A DNA stretch of 64,000 bases from contig NZ_JAKSXN010000010.1 in assembly GCF_022427145.1 (NCBI RefSeq), positions 1-64,000 on the forward strand. Direction: 5' to 3'. The stretch comes from Paenibacillus timonensis (GTDB lineage: Bacteria > Bacillota > Bacilli > Paenibacillales > Paenibacillaceae). The notes below the pieces were generated by a model. It saw only the letters and a program-made list of their open reading frames with translations. It ran no database searches and was not told where the DNA came from. Shown here piece by piece: positions 36,415 to 44,255 of the stretch (within the stretch, counting starts at the first letter, position 1; each line of letters starts with the position of its first letter). Made by a program: the position numbers and the translations under genes.

Positions 36415-36456
36415 ATATAAAAGGGCATGTCCGACCCTACGAGGGTGGACATGCCC
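36415..36456 (-). terminator. Riboswitch expression-platform terminator before nrdD
   Basis: GGGCATGTCC and GGACATGCCC form a 10-bp perfect stem, followed on the minus strand by CTTTTATATGG. It lies between the cobalamin aptamer and the nrdD start, the expected place for ligand-induced termination. Confidence 0.75.
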
Positions 36457-36559
36457 GAATGCGCTGCATCATAACGATAACGTTGGGCATAGAAACAGAA
36501 GCCCTAGGGTTCAGCGGCAAGCGGACACCATCCCTGTTCCTCGCAGGTTTTCCGTCGGT

Positions 36560-36792
36560 GTCTTCCAAACGGGCAGGTCTCCTGGCTTTCGGGTCGTTGC
36601 TGACGCCTTCCCGCAGCTGATGGATCAAGCCGCAGTGGCATACATGTCAGTCGAACGGCTGGGCCTTAATGACGATGCGACGAAACGCTTCGTCTCAAGC
36701 ACCTAGCTACCGATTACAGTGGCGGGACCGCAGCGGATTTGCACCGCACTTCCCTTTTAAGGTCCGGCGGCTTGTCCGCCGGATCACCCGTT
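36560..36792 (-). promoter_or_regulatory. Cobalamin riboswitch
   Basis: On the minus strand the B12-box elements appear in order: AAAAGGGAA with GGTGCAAATCC, CCCGCCACTGTAA, a GACGAAGC turn, GCCACTGCGG, and the terminal AAGCCAGGAGACCTGCCC. All match the AdoCbl aptamer consensus. It controls nrdDG, the B12-independent anaerobic reductase, so B12 should switch this operon off through the terminator at 36415-36456. Confidence 0.92.
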
Positions 36793-36793
36793 C

Positions 36794-36809
36794 ACACTAT
36801 ATTTTGTTG
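36794..36809. promoter_or_regulatory. NrdR-like box 1
   Basis: ACACTATATTTTGTTG resembles the 16-bp NrdR box (ACAC-AT-rich-GTGT type). On the minus strand it overlaps TATAGT, a plausible -10 for the nrdDG operon. Its centre is 33 bp, about three helical turns, from box 2. Confidence 0.65.
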
Positions 36810-36826
36810 CGTTGTTCTAAGGATAG

Positions 36827-36842
36827 CCCAAGATATTGTGTT
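36827..36842. promoter_or_regulatory. NrdR-like box 2
   Basis: CCCAAGATATTGTGTT matches the second-box consensus ACAAGATATTGTGT in 12 of 14 positions or better. Paired boxes at helical spacing are typical of NrdR repression of reductase genes. Confidence 0.65.
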
Positions 36843-37014
36843 TGTAAACCGAATTTTTACCATGTAAATGATTTGAAAACGTCGTGAAAGTCTCCAGTCC
36901 TTATAACGATGCGGAGAGTGGGAGACGAGGGCGAATTGTGAACATTTATGAATGGGACCGGGGAACTAGGAGGATAGTTGGGGAGGTTGCGCTTGAACGG
37001 GAACGGTGTTGGCT

Positions 37015-37196
37015 AACGGAATCTAGAGCCGCTATTTGTCCGTATTGCAGATGTTTCTATTTATAACGGAACCAGGAGCCCCTATTCCGGACAAATGCGG
37101 TTGAATCTCCACCAATTGAGGCAAATAAGGTCTCTGAGTTCTGTTACAGCGGGAAATAGCCGGGAAATGAGTGAATAAGGGCGCTACGTTCCGTTA
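37015..37196. repeat. TAACGGAAC-type intergenic repeat cluster
   Basis: Direct TAACGGAA copies at 37015 and 37075 (60 bp apart) and inverted GTTCCGTTA at 37188. With 191-373 and 27205-27361 it makes three clusters in the window. The stretch 36843-37329 holds no convincing gene. Confidence 0.7.
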
Positions 37197-37329
37197 GAAG
37201 TTTGGCCTCTGTAACAAACTCCATCACACGGTTGATCTTCAAGAGCAAGGATGGGTAGAATGGAGGTAGATTGAATAATAAGCTCGTGATTGAAAACAAA
37301 ACCACTACCAGGAAAGAAGGGACCGCATT

Positions 37330-37629
37330 ATGGCTATCGCCGAAGTTACCGTCATTCCGATCGGAACGGGAAGTACCAGCCTGAGCGCTTATGTTGCCGA
37401 GTTGCATCGGGTACTGGAGAAGCAGACGGGGATCACCTTTACCCTCACCTCGATGAGCACGATTATTGAAGGGCCGCTGGACGACGTTTTCGCCGCCATT
37501 CGTGCCATCCATGAGGCTCCGTTCCAGTCGGGCGCCGGCCGCGTGTCGACGTCGATCAAGATCGACGACCGCCGCGACAAAGCCAGCTCCTCGGAGCAGA
37601 AGCTGCGCTCCGTTCGCGAGAAATTGTGA
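37330..37629 (+). CDS. MTH1187 family thiamine-binding protein
   Basis: A 99-residue ferredoxin-like protein of the YqgV/MTH1187 (DUF77) family. VTVIPIGTGSTSLSAYVA at 7-24 and YxLTSMSTIIEG-type sequence near 42-50, then DDVFAAIRAIHEAPF near 52-66, are characteristic. Members form tetramers and bind thiamine; the physiological role is unclear. An AGAAGGGA box precedes the ATG. The gene directly precedes the tRNA-Thr promoter. Confidence 0.8.
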   Translation: MAIAEVTVIPIGTGSTSLSAYVAELHRVLEKQTGITFTLTSMSTIIEGPLDDVFAAIRAIHEAPFQSGAGRVSTSIKIDDRRDKASSSEQKLRSVREKL

Positions 37630-37654
37630 CCTGCAAATTTCCAAACATTTACGC

Positions 37655-37682
37655 TTGCATTATTTTTAAATCGGGGTATAAT
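37655..37682 (+). promoter_or_regulatory. Promoter of the tRNA gene
   Basis: TTGCAT (37655-37660), 16-bp spacer and TATAAT (37677-37682), 26 bp before the mature tRNA 5' end. Confidence 0.6.
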
Positions 37683-37708
37683 AAATTTTGTTCGCTAAAA
37701 ACGAACTT

Positions 37709-37781
<73 letters not shown>

Positions 37782-37795
37782 TCTTAATGCAAGCC

Positions 37796-37834
37796 AAGCG
37801 CGCCCTCCGAGGTTTTCGGAGGGCGCGCTTTTTG
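37796..37834. terminator. Terminator after tRNA-Thr
   Basis: AAGCGCGCCCTCCGA and its complement form a long stem around GGTTT, followed by TTTTTG. The HD-domain gene on the other strand ends 28 bp further on. Confidence 0.85.
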
Positions 37835-37861
37835 TTTCAGCAAGTAGGAATCTCCTGTGGA

Positions 37862-38500
37862 TTACTCCTCCCATTTGGAATGAAGGACATGATGGCAAAA
37901 ATTAGGCCGTTGATAGCCCGGAAGAAACATTTCGCACACGTCGGCGTTCATCGTGCCGTACGTCGTTTCCGGTTTATGCTTGAAGCCTTCCCAGAAGGCG
38001 TGCAAGATGTCGTGTTTGAACTGGTTGCGGGGAAAAGCTTCGACGACTTGCTTCCGCACTTCTCCCGGAATGAGATCAAAGTTCTTCCCGACGACGTCAT
38101 AACCGACGCCGAAGTTCATCAGCGCCGCCTCGGTTTCCATATATTCGACGATTCCGACGGTGGTATGCAAGGCAACTGCATTCCATACCAGCCGAACGGA
38201 ATCTTCCGGAATGCCGTGGCTTCTTAGAAAATCTCGGGCCGCATTCGCCCCGTCAACCTCAAAGCGTTTGTCCGGGCTCCGGAATGCGGGAGTCAGGCCG
38301 AGATCGTGGAAGAGCGAGCTGATATAAAGCAACTCGGCATCGTATTTGATTTGACTCAGATTCCCCTTCATCGCCGCAAACAGAAATACACGGTTCGAGT
38401 GGTTCCATAGAAGATCGTCGCCGTGCTCGCGCAACAATTCGGCTGCTTCAACGGCCAGCTTGCTATCTGGAATTTTGATATCCGCGATGTAATTCGTCAT
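37862..38500 (-). CDS. HD-domain hydrolase, cyanamide hydratase-like
   Basis: A 212-residue HD phosphohydrolase fold. NHSNRVFLFA near 33-42 and SSLFHDLGLTP near 61-71 supply metal-ligand His and His-Asp; a further His is in AVALHTT near 109-115. The spacing is close to the fungal and bacterial cyanamide hydratase (Ddi2) type. Substrate in this organism is not known. GAAGGGGG precedes the ATG. Confidence 0.75.
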   Translation of the reverse strand: MTNYIADIKIPDSKLAVEAAELLREHGDDLLWNHSNRVFLFAAMKGNLSQIKYDAELLYISSLFHDLGLTPAFRSPDKRFEVDGANAARDFLRSHGIPEDSVRLVWNAVALHTTVGIVEYMETEAALMNFGVGYDVVGKNFDLIPGEVRKQVVEAFPRNQFKHDILHAFWEGFKHKPETTYGTMNADVCEMFLPGYQRPNFCHHVLHSKWEE

Positions 38501-38522
38501 TTAGTACTTCCCCCTTCTTCAT

Positions 38523-38898
38523 TTAAGTGCGAGTTTTAAGGCCGCTTCTTCGGTCGGTATATTTGAAGGTTTCCCTAGCAATCATGATATTATCCATATA
38601 ATCTTTCAACTTTGACGGAATGTTAAAGTTATACAAAGGGTATGAAATGACATCTTTATGAGCGCTTTTGAATTGCTGCAAGACCTTGTCCATATGCCCG
38701 GTAACTTCCTGCTCTTCGCGAGTTAATGCTTCTCCGTTCTTTTATTTTCTCCATGCGCTTAGAACCGTTTGGTCCACCATGGGAACGACGTCGTCGTACA
38801 AGTTAATTTGCTCTATGACCTCGTCATTGGAATGACCTCTTTATAGGTAGTAGTAGAATTCACTTCCGGGTGTGCGTTGATGATGAGTAGTTTGCTCA
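38523..38898 (-). pseudogene. Degraded FMN-dependent NADH-azoreductase
   Basis: On the minus strand the sequence begins as a proper AzoR (MSKLLIINAHPEVNS). It then changes frame near residue 20 and has an in-frame stop after LSAWRK. It continues with ALTREEQEVTGHMDKVL, YPLYNFNIPSKLKDYMDNI and TFKYTDR, all AzoR landmarks in the right order. It stops at about 38523, without the C-terminal half of the family (about 205 residues). Two or more disruptions plus truncation mean it is non-functional. Confidence 0.8.
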
Positions 38899-38972
38899 TA
38901 GATGGCTCCTCCAGTGTTTTTTTGTTAGTACATCATTAAGACAACTGAAGGAACGGGTTTGTGACATAGCAG

Positions 38973-39005
38973 AAAAAAATCGGGAGGTTTCGCAAACCTC
39001 CCGAT
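38973..39005 (-). terminator. Terminator after the cupin gene
   Basis: ATCGGGAGGTT and AACCTCCCGAT form a perfect stem around a 4-5-nt loop; the minus strand continues with TTTTTTTC. Confidence 0.85.
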
Positions 39006-39022
39006 CTCTCGTAAAACTAAAC

Positions 39023-39592
39023 TCAGCCTTCCTCCATTGCATCCCTCTTTGTCTGATGTACCGTACCGTACGGATGCTGGGGCGGCGCGTAAATGACGTA
39101 GACCTTAAGCGGGCTGCTGCCGGTATTAGTGATATTGTGCCATTTTCCGGCGGGGATGAAGACGGCGTCGTCATCGCGAACATTTTGCACGAAATCCAAT
39201 TTCTCACGAAGATCGCCCATTTGCGTAACCCCTTGGCCTTCCTCGATCCGAACGAATTGATCCGTGTGAGGGTGGACCTCCAACCCGATATCTTCCCCCA
39301 CGGGAATGCTCATTAAGGTGACCTGAAAATGTTTGCCGGTCCACAATGCCGTGCGAAACGTCTCGTTTTGTTTTGCGGCCCGGTTGATGTTCAGAACCAA
39401 CGGCTGTTGTCCGTAATCATGAAGCGGCAGCTCGCCCCAGGAGGCCAATCGTGAAGGATAGGGATCAATCCCTGGGTAGTATCCCGGGGGGATGAACGGC
39501 GGCGCTGTGTTCACGCCGTATGGATAAGCATGGGGGGGCAGGAGAGGGACGGCATACGCAGGGTAAGGGTACGGTCCGGGATAAACATTCAT
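39023..39592 (-). CDS. Cupin domain protein with Pro/Tyr-rich N-terminus
   Basis: A 189-residue protein. The first 55 residues are rich in Pro, Tyr and Gly, like some spore-coat proteins. The cupin fold follows: EVHPHTDQFVRIEEGQG (His, His, Glu ligands near 102-116) and GKWHNITN with the last His. ATG 39592 has GGAGG 9 nt upstream; the earlier in-frame ATGs have none. A role in the spore surface is a guess based on the N-terminus and the neighbouring exosporium-like gene. Confidence 0.7.
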   Translation of the reverse strand: MNVYPGPYPYPAYAVPLLPPHAYPYGVNTAPPFIPPGYYPGIDPYPSRLASWGELPLHDYGQQPLVLNINRAAKQNETFRTALWTGKHFQVTLMSIPVGEDIGLEVHPHTDQFVRIEEGQGVTQMGDLREKLDFVQNVRDDDAVFIPAGKWHNITNTGSSPLKVYVIYAPPQHPYGTVHQTKRDAMEEG

Positions 39593-39710
39593 TGAACATG
39601 ACCTCCAAGGTTTATTACCCATCATATGCCCATCTTCCGGTCGCGTGATTAGCTGCAAAATTGAGTCAATTCTACTGATACAATCATCTAAGAATCTTAA
39701 ATCTCCCTGA

Positions 39711-39731
39711 CATAGAATAGAGCATACCTTA
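39711..39731 (+). promoter_or_regulatory. Possible SigK-type -10 elements
   Basis: CATAGAATA (39711-39719) and CATACCTTA (39723-39731) both fit CATANNNTA, the late mother-cell -10. No convincing SigK -35 was found, so this is tentative. Confidence 0.3.
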
Positions 39732-39750
39732 GTAAAGGGGAGAAGATGGT

Positions 39751-40170
39751 ATGGCAAAAACGCTTTTGGATTACAACTCTACCGTAGTGACACCGGTGAC
39801 GAACGGCGTGAACATTCCGATTCCGGTCGTCGGCGGCGTGCAAATTGCGGCGGTTTCCGTGTTCATCGATCCGGCCGACCCCGCATCCTTGACCAACCGT
39901 GTCGAATTGAAGGCGACGATCGGTGTTGAAGCGCTGGCCGATACGCCGAATGTGTTGGTGCGCATCTGGAGAGCGGGCACCGAAATCTTCTATGGTTTGG
40001 TAGAGTTGGAGAATGTCTTCAACGACTGGGGTCTCATCAGTGTGCATATGGTAGAACACGCACCGCTAGGAGTGCAAAACTATCAGCTGATCGTAGAAAA
40101 TCAAGATAACAATAGTTCGGCGAGAGTCGTAGGACCGATTGTGTTCTCGGCAACGGCAATTGGTGGCTAA
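39751..40170 (+). CDS. Exosporium-like beta-rich protein
   Basis: A 139-residue protein made mostly of beta-prone segments with short loops: IPIPVVGGVQIAAVSV, NRVELKATIGVEAL, NVLVRIWRAGTEIFYG, NYQLIVENQ and RVVGPIVFSATAIGG. This pattern recalls exosporium protein C-like and related spore-surface proteins of Bacillales, but I cannot confirm the family. No signal peptide is present. AAAGGGGAG precedes the ATG and a terminator follows the stop. Confidence 0.5.
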   Translation: MAKTLLDYNSTVVTPVTNGVNIPIPVVGGVQIAAVSVFIDPADPASLTNRVELKATIGVEALADTPNVLVRIWRAGTEIFYGLVELENVFNDWGLISVHMVEHAPLGVQNYQLIVENQDNNSSARVVGPIVFSATAIGG

Positions 40171-40200
40171 TTCGATCTCTTGATCCCATATCGAGTGTGT

Positions 40201-40230
40201 CCCCCTCCGGTACCCGGAGGGGGATTTTCC
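40201..40230. terminator. Terminator between convergent genes
   Basis: CCCCCTCCGG and CCGGAGGGGG form a 10-bp stem around TA or TACC, followed by ATTTTCC. It lies between the exosporium-like gene and the SDR gene. Confidence 0.75.
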
Positions 40231-40240
40231 GTAACTTAGC

Positions 40241-40978
40241 TTAATTAAATCCACCATTGACGCGAAGGGTCTGACCCGTAATCCAACGGGCTTTGTCGCT
40301 GACAAGGAGCTCGATCGCGTTAGCGATATCCTCCGGTTCGCCCAGACGTCCGAACGCATTCATGCGACGATAGGAGTCAATGGTTTCCTCGGTTTTGCCG
40401 TTAAGAAACAAATCGGTAGCGACTTGCCCAGGTGCTACGCAGTTGATGACGATATCCCGCGGGCCGAATTCTTTAGCCAATTGGCGGGTTAGTTGCTCCA
40501 CCGCGCCTTTGGTTGCGGCATACACGCTGTACGTCGGCAGCATGGCTCCCGAGATGGAAGTCGACAGGTTGATGATCGTCCCGCCGGCAGCCATGTATTT
40601 CATGGCTTGCTGACAAGCGAAATAGGTCCCCTTGACATTAATGGCAAAATGCCGATCGAACAATTCCTCCGTCACGTCCTGAATGGCGGTATATTCCAAG
40701 ATACCGGCATTGTTGACCAGAATGTCCACGCGTCCGAAGAGTTTAAGCGTTTCTACAAATAAGGCTTCTACCTCGCTGACCTTGCTGACATCGGCGCGGA
40801 TGGATGCTGCCGTGCCGCCGGCTTGCTCGATCGTCTTGACCACTTCATCGGCTTTCTCCCGATTCGCGGCGTAATTGACGATCACCTTGGCACCGTTTTG
40901 CGCTAATTGGATGGCGATTTGTCGGCCGATGCCCCGCGACGCTCCGGTAACAATGGCAACTTTTTCGTGTAATTTCAT
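40241..40978 (-). CDS. Short-chain dehydrogenase/reductase
   Basis: A 245-residue classical SDR, FabG-like. TGASRGIG at 11-18 binds NADP(H), NNAG near 89-92 and the catalytic Ser-Tyr-Lys set (S139 region, YAATK near 152-156) are intact. It reduces a ketone or oxidises an alcohol; no more specific assignment is possible. It is divergent from an AraC-type regulator that may control it. Confidence 0.85.
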   Translation of the reverse strand: MKLHEKVAIVTGASRGIGRQIAIQLAQNGAKVIVNYAANREKADEVVKTIEQAGGTAASIRADVSKVSEVEALFVETLKLFGRVDILVNNAGILEYTAIQDVTEELFDRHFAINVKGTYFACQQAMKYMAAGGTIINLSTSISGAMLPTYSVYAATKGAVEQLTRQLAKEFGPRDIVINCVAPGQVATDLFLNGKTEETIDSYRRMNAFGRLGEPEDIANAIELLVSDKARWITGQTLRVNGGFN

Positions 40979-41093
40979 ATTCGTTCGCTCCTTAGGTCCG
41001 AATTGGGCTGACGCTTTCGGCTTCTTGATCAGCCTTGCTTCTACATCATAAGGGAGGAACGGCTCAGCCCGTTAGATCGTAACTGTTCAATTC

Positions 41094-41123
41094 TTGCCTA
41101 ATTCTCTTCGGCGTGGTTATGAT
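41094..41123 (+). promoter_or_regulatory. Promoter of the AraC-type regulator
   Basis: TTGCCT (41094-41099), an 18-bp spacer and TATGAT (41118-41123), 40 bp before the start codon. Confidence 0.4.
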
Positions 41124-41163
41124 AAAGGAAATGCTAGGATTGCGCGAAAGGAGAAGACGCCAT

Positions 41164-42087
41164 ATGAACGAATCGAGGCAACTGAACCCATCCATGCAAC
41201 AATTGGCCAACCTCATCCAGCGTCATGCCCCGGCGGACGGCACGTATTCCACGCCCGTGCCCGCCTTAACTTTGCGGCATGCCACCAAGACGTCGGAACC
41301 GATGGAATCGGTGCACCAACCCTCTGTTTACATTGTGGCTCAAGGGGCGAAAACGGTCACCTTGGCGGACGAATCCTACCGGTATGATCCAACGACTTAC
41401 CTGGTCGTGTCCGTGGAGTTGCCGATGATCGGCCGAATTGTCGAGGCTTCGCCGGAGGTGCCTTATCTAGCGTCAAAGCTTAGCTTCGACACGGATGTCG
41501 TTCTGGACATCGTCAAAGAGATGGGCGAGCCTTGCCAGCAGGACAGGGCAGAGGCAAGCCGGGGGCTTGCGGTCAATCGGGTATCGCCGGCCTTGCTCCA
41601 AGCCGTTGTGCGACTCCTGGAGCTGTTGGACACGCCTGAGGACATCCCGATTCTATCGCCGCTCGTGATCCGAGAAATCCTGTACCGCGTGCTTCAAGGC
41701 GAACAAGGCGCGCTCGTTCGCCAATTCGCGATGATCGGAAGCCATGCGCAAAGGATTGCCAAGGCCATTCAACGAATCAACCGGGAGTACGACTGCCCGC
41801 TGGCAGTCGATCAGCTCGCGGAGTCTGTTCATATGAGTACTTCGGCGTTTCATAAACACTTCAAACGGGTCACTTCCCTGAGTCCGTTGCAATACCAGAA
41901 AACGGTGCGCTTGCAGGAAGCGCGTCGGTTCATGCTGACCGAAGGGATGCTGGCCGCCGACGCGGCCTTCCGCGTAGGCTACGAGAGCCCGTCCCAATTC
42001 AGCCGGGAATACGCCCGGATGTACGGCCGGCCCCCTATGCTGGATATTCGGGAGCTTCGCGAGACGATTGCCGAAGTACCGCGCTGA
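41164..42087 (+). CDS. AraC family regulator with AraC_N domain
   Basis: A 307-residue regulator. The N-terminal AraC_N-type domain has SVYIVAQGAKTVTLADESYRYD-like sequence near 49-70. The C-terminal double HTH has QLAESVHMSTSAFHKHFKR near 218-236 and AAFRVGYESPSQFSREYAR near 267-285. ATG 41164 has AAAGGAGAAG upstream. Its divergence from the SDR gene suggests it regulates that gene. Confidence 0.85.
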   Translation: MNESRQLNPSMQQLANLIQRHAPADGTYSTPVPALTLRHATKTSEPMESVHQPSVYIVAQGAKTVTLADESYRYDPTTYLVVSVELPMIGRIVEASPEVPYLASKLSFDTDVVLDIVKEMGEPCQQDRAEASRGLAVNRVSPALLQAVVRLLELLDTPEDIPILSPLVIREILYRVLQGEQGALVRQFAMIGSHAQRIAKAIQRINREYDCPLAVDQLAESVHMSTSAFHKHFKRVTSLSPLQYQKTVRLQEARRFMLTEGMLAADAAFRVGYESPSQFSREYARMYGRPPMLDIRELRETIAEVPR

Positions 42088-42090
42088 GCC

Positions 42091-43179
42091 CTATCTGATG
42101 TGCTCATCCCTGACGGTTTTCAGATTGCCTTCGTTTTGTATTGTTGTTTTAACTTCCAAGTCCATTTTCAGACGGGGAAGATAATCGGTTCGCCAGTGGG
42201 CTAGCTTGTCCCTCGGGATCTTGGTGCGAAAATATTGACCCACGCCAAGGATGTCCGCCTCGTGCTCTTGAATGGACTTGAACATCTTGTTGAAACGCTC
42301 TGTCAACAGTTTCTCCAGCTCATCTTTAATCGTATCCACAGAAGGATCGCCCCTTGTCTCCAGGACGGACACTTTCAGGTTGATCTGGCTGCGCATATAC
42401 GGGGCTCCGTCCTTCAGTGCGACGTGGTGTTTCGTGGAATTGCTGACGATCAACACGCTGGCGTGATTCATGACTTCGATTTTGCCATGCGCGCTTTCCT
42501 CGTCAAAGGCGTTCATCAGGAGGGTTTCATCCTCGGTAATCCGTCCGACCATCCGGCCGTTCCTGATAATGGCCGCTCCAACGTTCTCAATCACCGTGCT
42601 TGTTCCTGATTTAATGATCGGAATGGCGATATCCCGGGTATACGAATGGATGCTGCGAAAAATTTCCCAGGTTCGCGTTACCGCGACCGAGGGGCTCCAA
42701 CCTGCGTTTTTTTCGAAAAAATTGTAAAGCACCGTTTGATTCGTGGATGAGTTTTCCTGCAGCTTGTTAAAAAACGTGCCCAGATCCTCGTCGCAAATGG
42801 CGACCATCGCTTTGGCCGAAATCTCGCGGGAACGCATGAAACTGGAGATGCTGTCCATCAGCCCTTCCTCGGCATATTTCCGTTCGAAGATGATCACTTT
42901 CAAATGCAGCAGGTCGACGCGGCTCTCCAAATTCGAGCTGATTTCGTCGACCACTTCCGTAATTGTCTGCCCGGTTCGCGTCACGAGCATGGAACGGGTC
43001 CCGTCTTGGCTGGATTGCGGAATGTCGAGAAATACCTTGTATTTAGAATCTTCCCGGGAAATCCCCATGACGATCGGCAGGGAACGGTGGTTGATGTCCC
43101 GGTTATCCCAGCAGCCGCCGAGGGCCAGGGTACAGCAGGCGACCAACGTGATTTTTAGTAGAAGGGGAAGGAGATTCAT
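42091..43179 (-). CDS. Ger(x)C family spore germination lipoprotein
   Basis: A 362-residue lipoprotein: signal with LALGGCWDNRDI, the Cys near 23 followed by the WDxREI-type motif that marks GerAC/GerKC proteins. It forms part of the germinant receptor in the spore inner membrane. ATG 43179 overlaps the gerB-like stop; the ribosome binding site is weak and distant, so translational coupling is likely. Third gene of the ger operon. Confidence 0.88.
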   Translation of the reverse strand: MNLLPLLLKITLVACCTLALGGCWDNRDINHRSLPIVMGISREDSKYKVFLDIPQSSQDGTRSMLVTRTGQTITEVVDEISSNLESRVDLLHLKVIIFERKYAEEGLMDSISSFMRSREISAKAMVAICDEDLGTFFNKLQENSSTNQTVLYNFFEKNAGWSPSVAVTRTWEIFRSIHSYTRDIAIPIIKSGTSTVIENVGAAIIRNGRMVGRITEDETLLMNAFDEESAHGKIEVMNHASVLIVSNSTKHHVALKDGAPYMRSQINLKVSVLETRGDPSVDTIKDELEKLLTERFNKMFKSIQEHEADILGVGQYFRTKIPRDKLAHWRTDYLPRLKMDLEVKTTIQNEGNLKTVRDEHIR

Positions 43180-44255
43180 GTGGCAGCCGCTGCCTTTCGT
43201 CGGGAGAGTCTTCCCAAAACAAACACGGAAGAGGGAATCGTGATGTATACGTATATTCGCAACAAAGCGTTCAATCCAAATAGGGAGTCGACGTCCCGCC
43301 AATCGGGAATGTGAATGCCTCCGATAAAGGTCAGCAGAGACAACCCGATGACGATATAGGATGTTCGGATCGATTTGGGCACGCAGCGTCTCAAGATCTC
43401 CACATTGACCCAAGCCGTCAAAGCCGTAAACAACATCACGAACGTGACGGTGCAAAGCAGAAAAAACATCGTGATGCGGTCAAACATCAGCCAGGTGATG
43501 TCAATCGTATCGACCGCGACGATAAATGGAAAATGGTACTGAGAGGCCGTATCTTCCCCAAAGGTGAGGACCGGAATGTAGACGGCCAGAAGAAAGAACG
43601 GAAGTAGCGCGAGGCTCCACCAAACGATTTTTTTTCGGTTATAGGGGACTTTCGGCTGGATGAATCCCAGGTACATAAACCCGCCAAAAAACGCAAATGA
43701 GCTTTCCAGGTAATTCGGGTCGGAGAGAAACGAAAAACGGCTGTCCCATAAGGGGAAAATATAGTGCCAATCGATGTTTTGAAACGACATGCACAGGACG
43801 AAGGCGATCAACGGAAAGAAGATCAGGGCCATTAACACGCCGGTCCGAAAAAGGGCCTGCACACCCAGGGAGGTAATATACGTCGAAATGAGCAAGGTCA
43901 ACAGCATGATTGCCCATAACGGCGTGTTGGATAGAAACACGAGGGAGATCGTTTCCGCATACGCCCGAATCGTTACCGTGGTCACCATAAACAAATAAAC
44001 GAACAGCGGCAGCAGAAAAATCACGGCGACGGGCTTGCCGAATTGAATGTAAATGTCCAGTAGATTCTTGTTCTCGAACCGACTTAAACCTTTGGTATAT
44101 AAAGCGACGAGGGTCCAGTGCAGCAGGAAGCCGAGCAGGATCGGTATCCAATGGGCGGCGTTGGCGCTGTCGATAATGTTCGTCGGAAAGATAAAAAAAA
44201 TAAGCCCGATGTGGATCAAGATATGGACAACCACGACCTGCAGGCTTTTATCCAT
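43176..44255 (-). CDS. GerAB/GerKB family germination permease
   Basis: A 359-residue protein of the spore germination GerB (amino acid/polyamine permease-like) family with ten membrane helices. ATG 44255 is chosen because AAAGGA lies 8 nt before it; ATG 44264 sits on the box. It is the germinant-binding subunit in studied receptors. It overlaps both neighbours. Confidence 0.85.
   Translation of the reverse strand: MDKSLQVVVVHILIHIGLIFFIFPTNIIDSANAAHWIPILLGFLLHWTLVALYTKGLSRFENKNLLDIYIQFGKPVAVIFLLPLFVYLFMVTTVTIRAYAETISLVFLSNTPLWAIMLLTLLISTYITSLGVQALFRTGVLMALIFFPLIAFVLCMSFQNIDWHYIFPLWDSRFSFLSDPNYLESSFAFFGGFMYLGFIQPKVPYNRKKIVWWSLALLPFFLLAVYIPVLTFGEDTASQYHFPFIVAVDTIDITWLMFDRITMFFLLCTVTFVMLFTALTAWVNVEILRRCVPKSIRTSYIVIGLSLLTFIGGIHIPDWRDVDSLFGLNALLRIYVYITIPSSVFVLGRLSRRKAAAAT

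Noticed and set aside
36884-37066. 60-codon open frame
   Set aside because: It lacks a good ribosome binding site and overlaps the TAACGGAAC repeat cluster.
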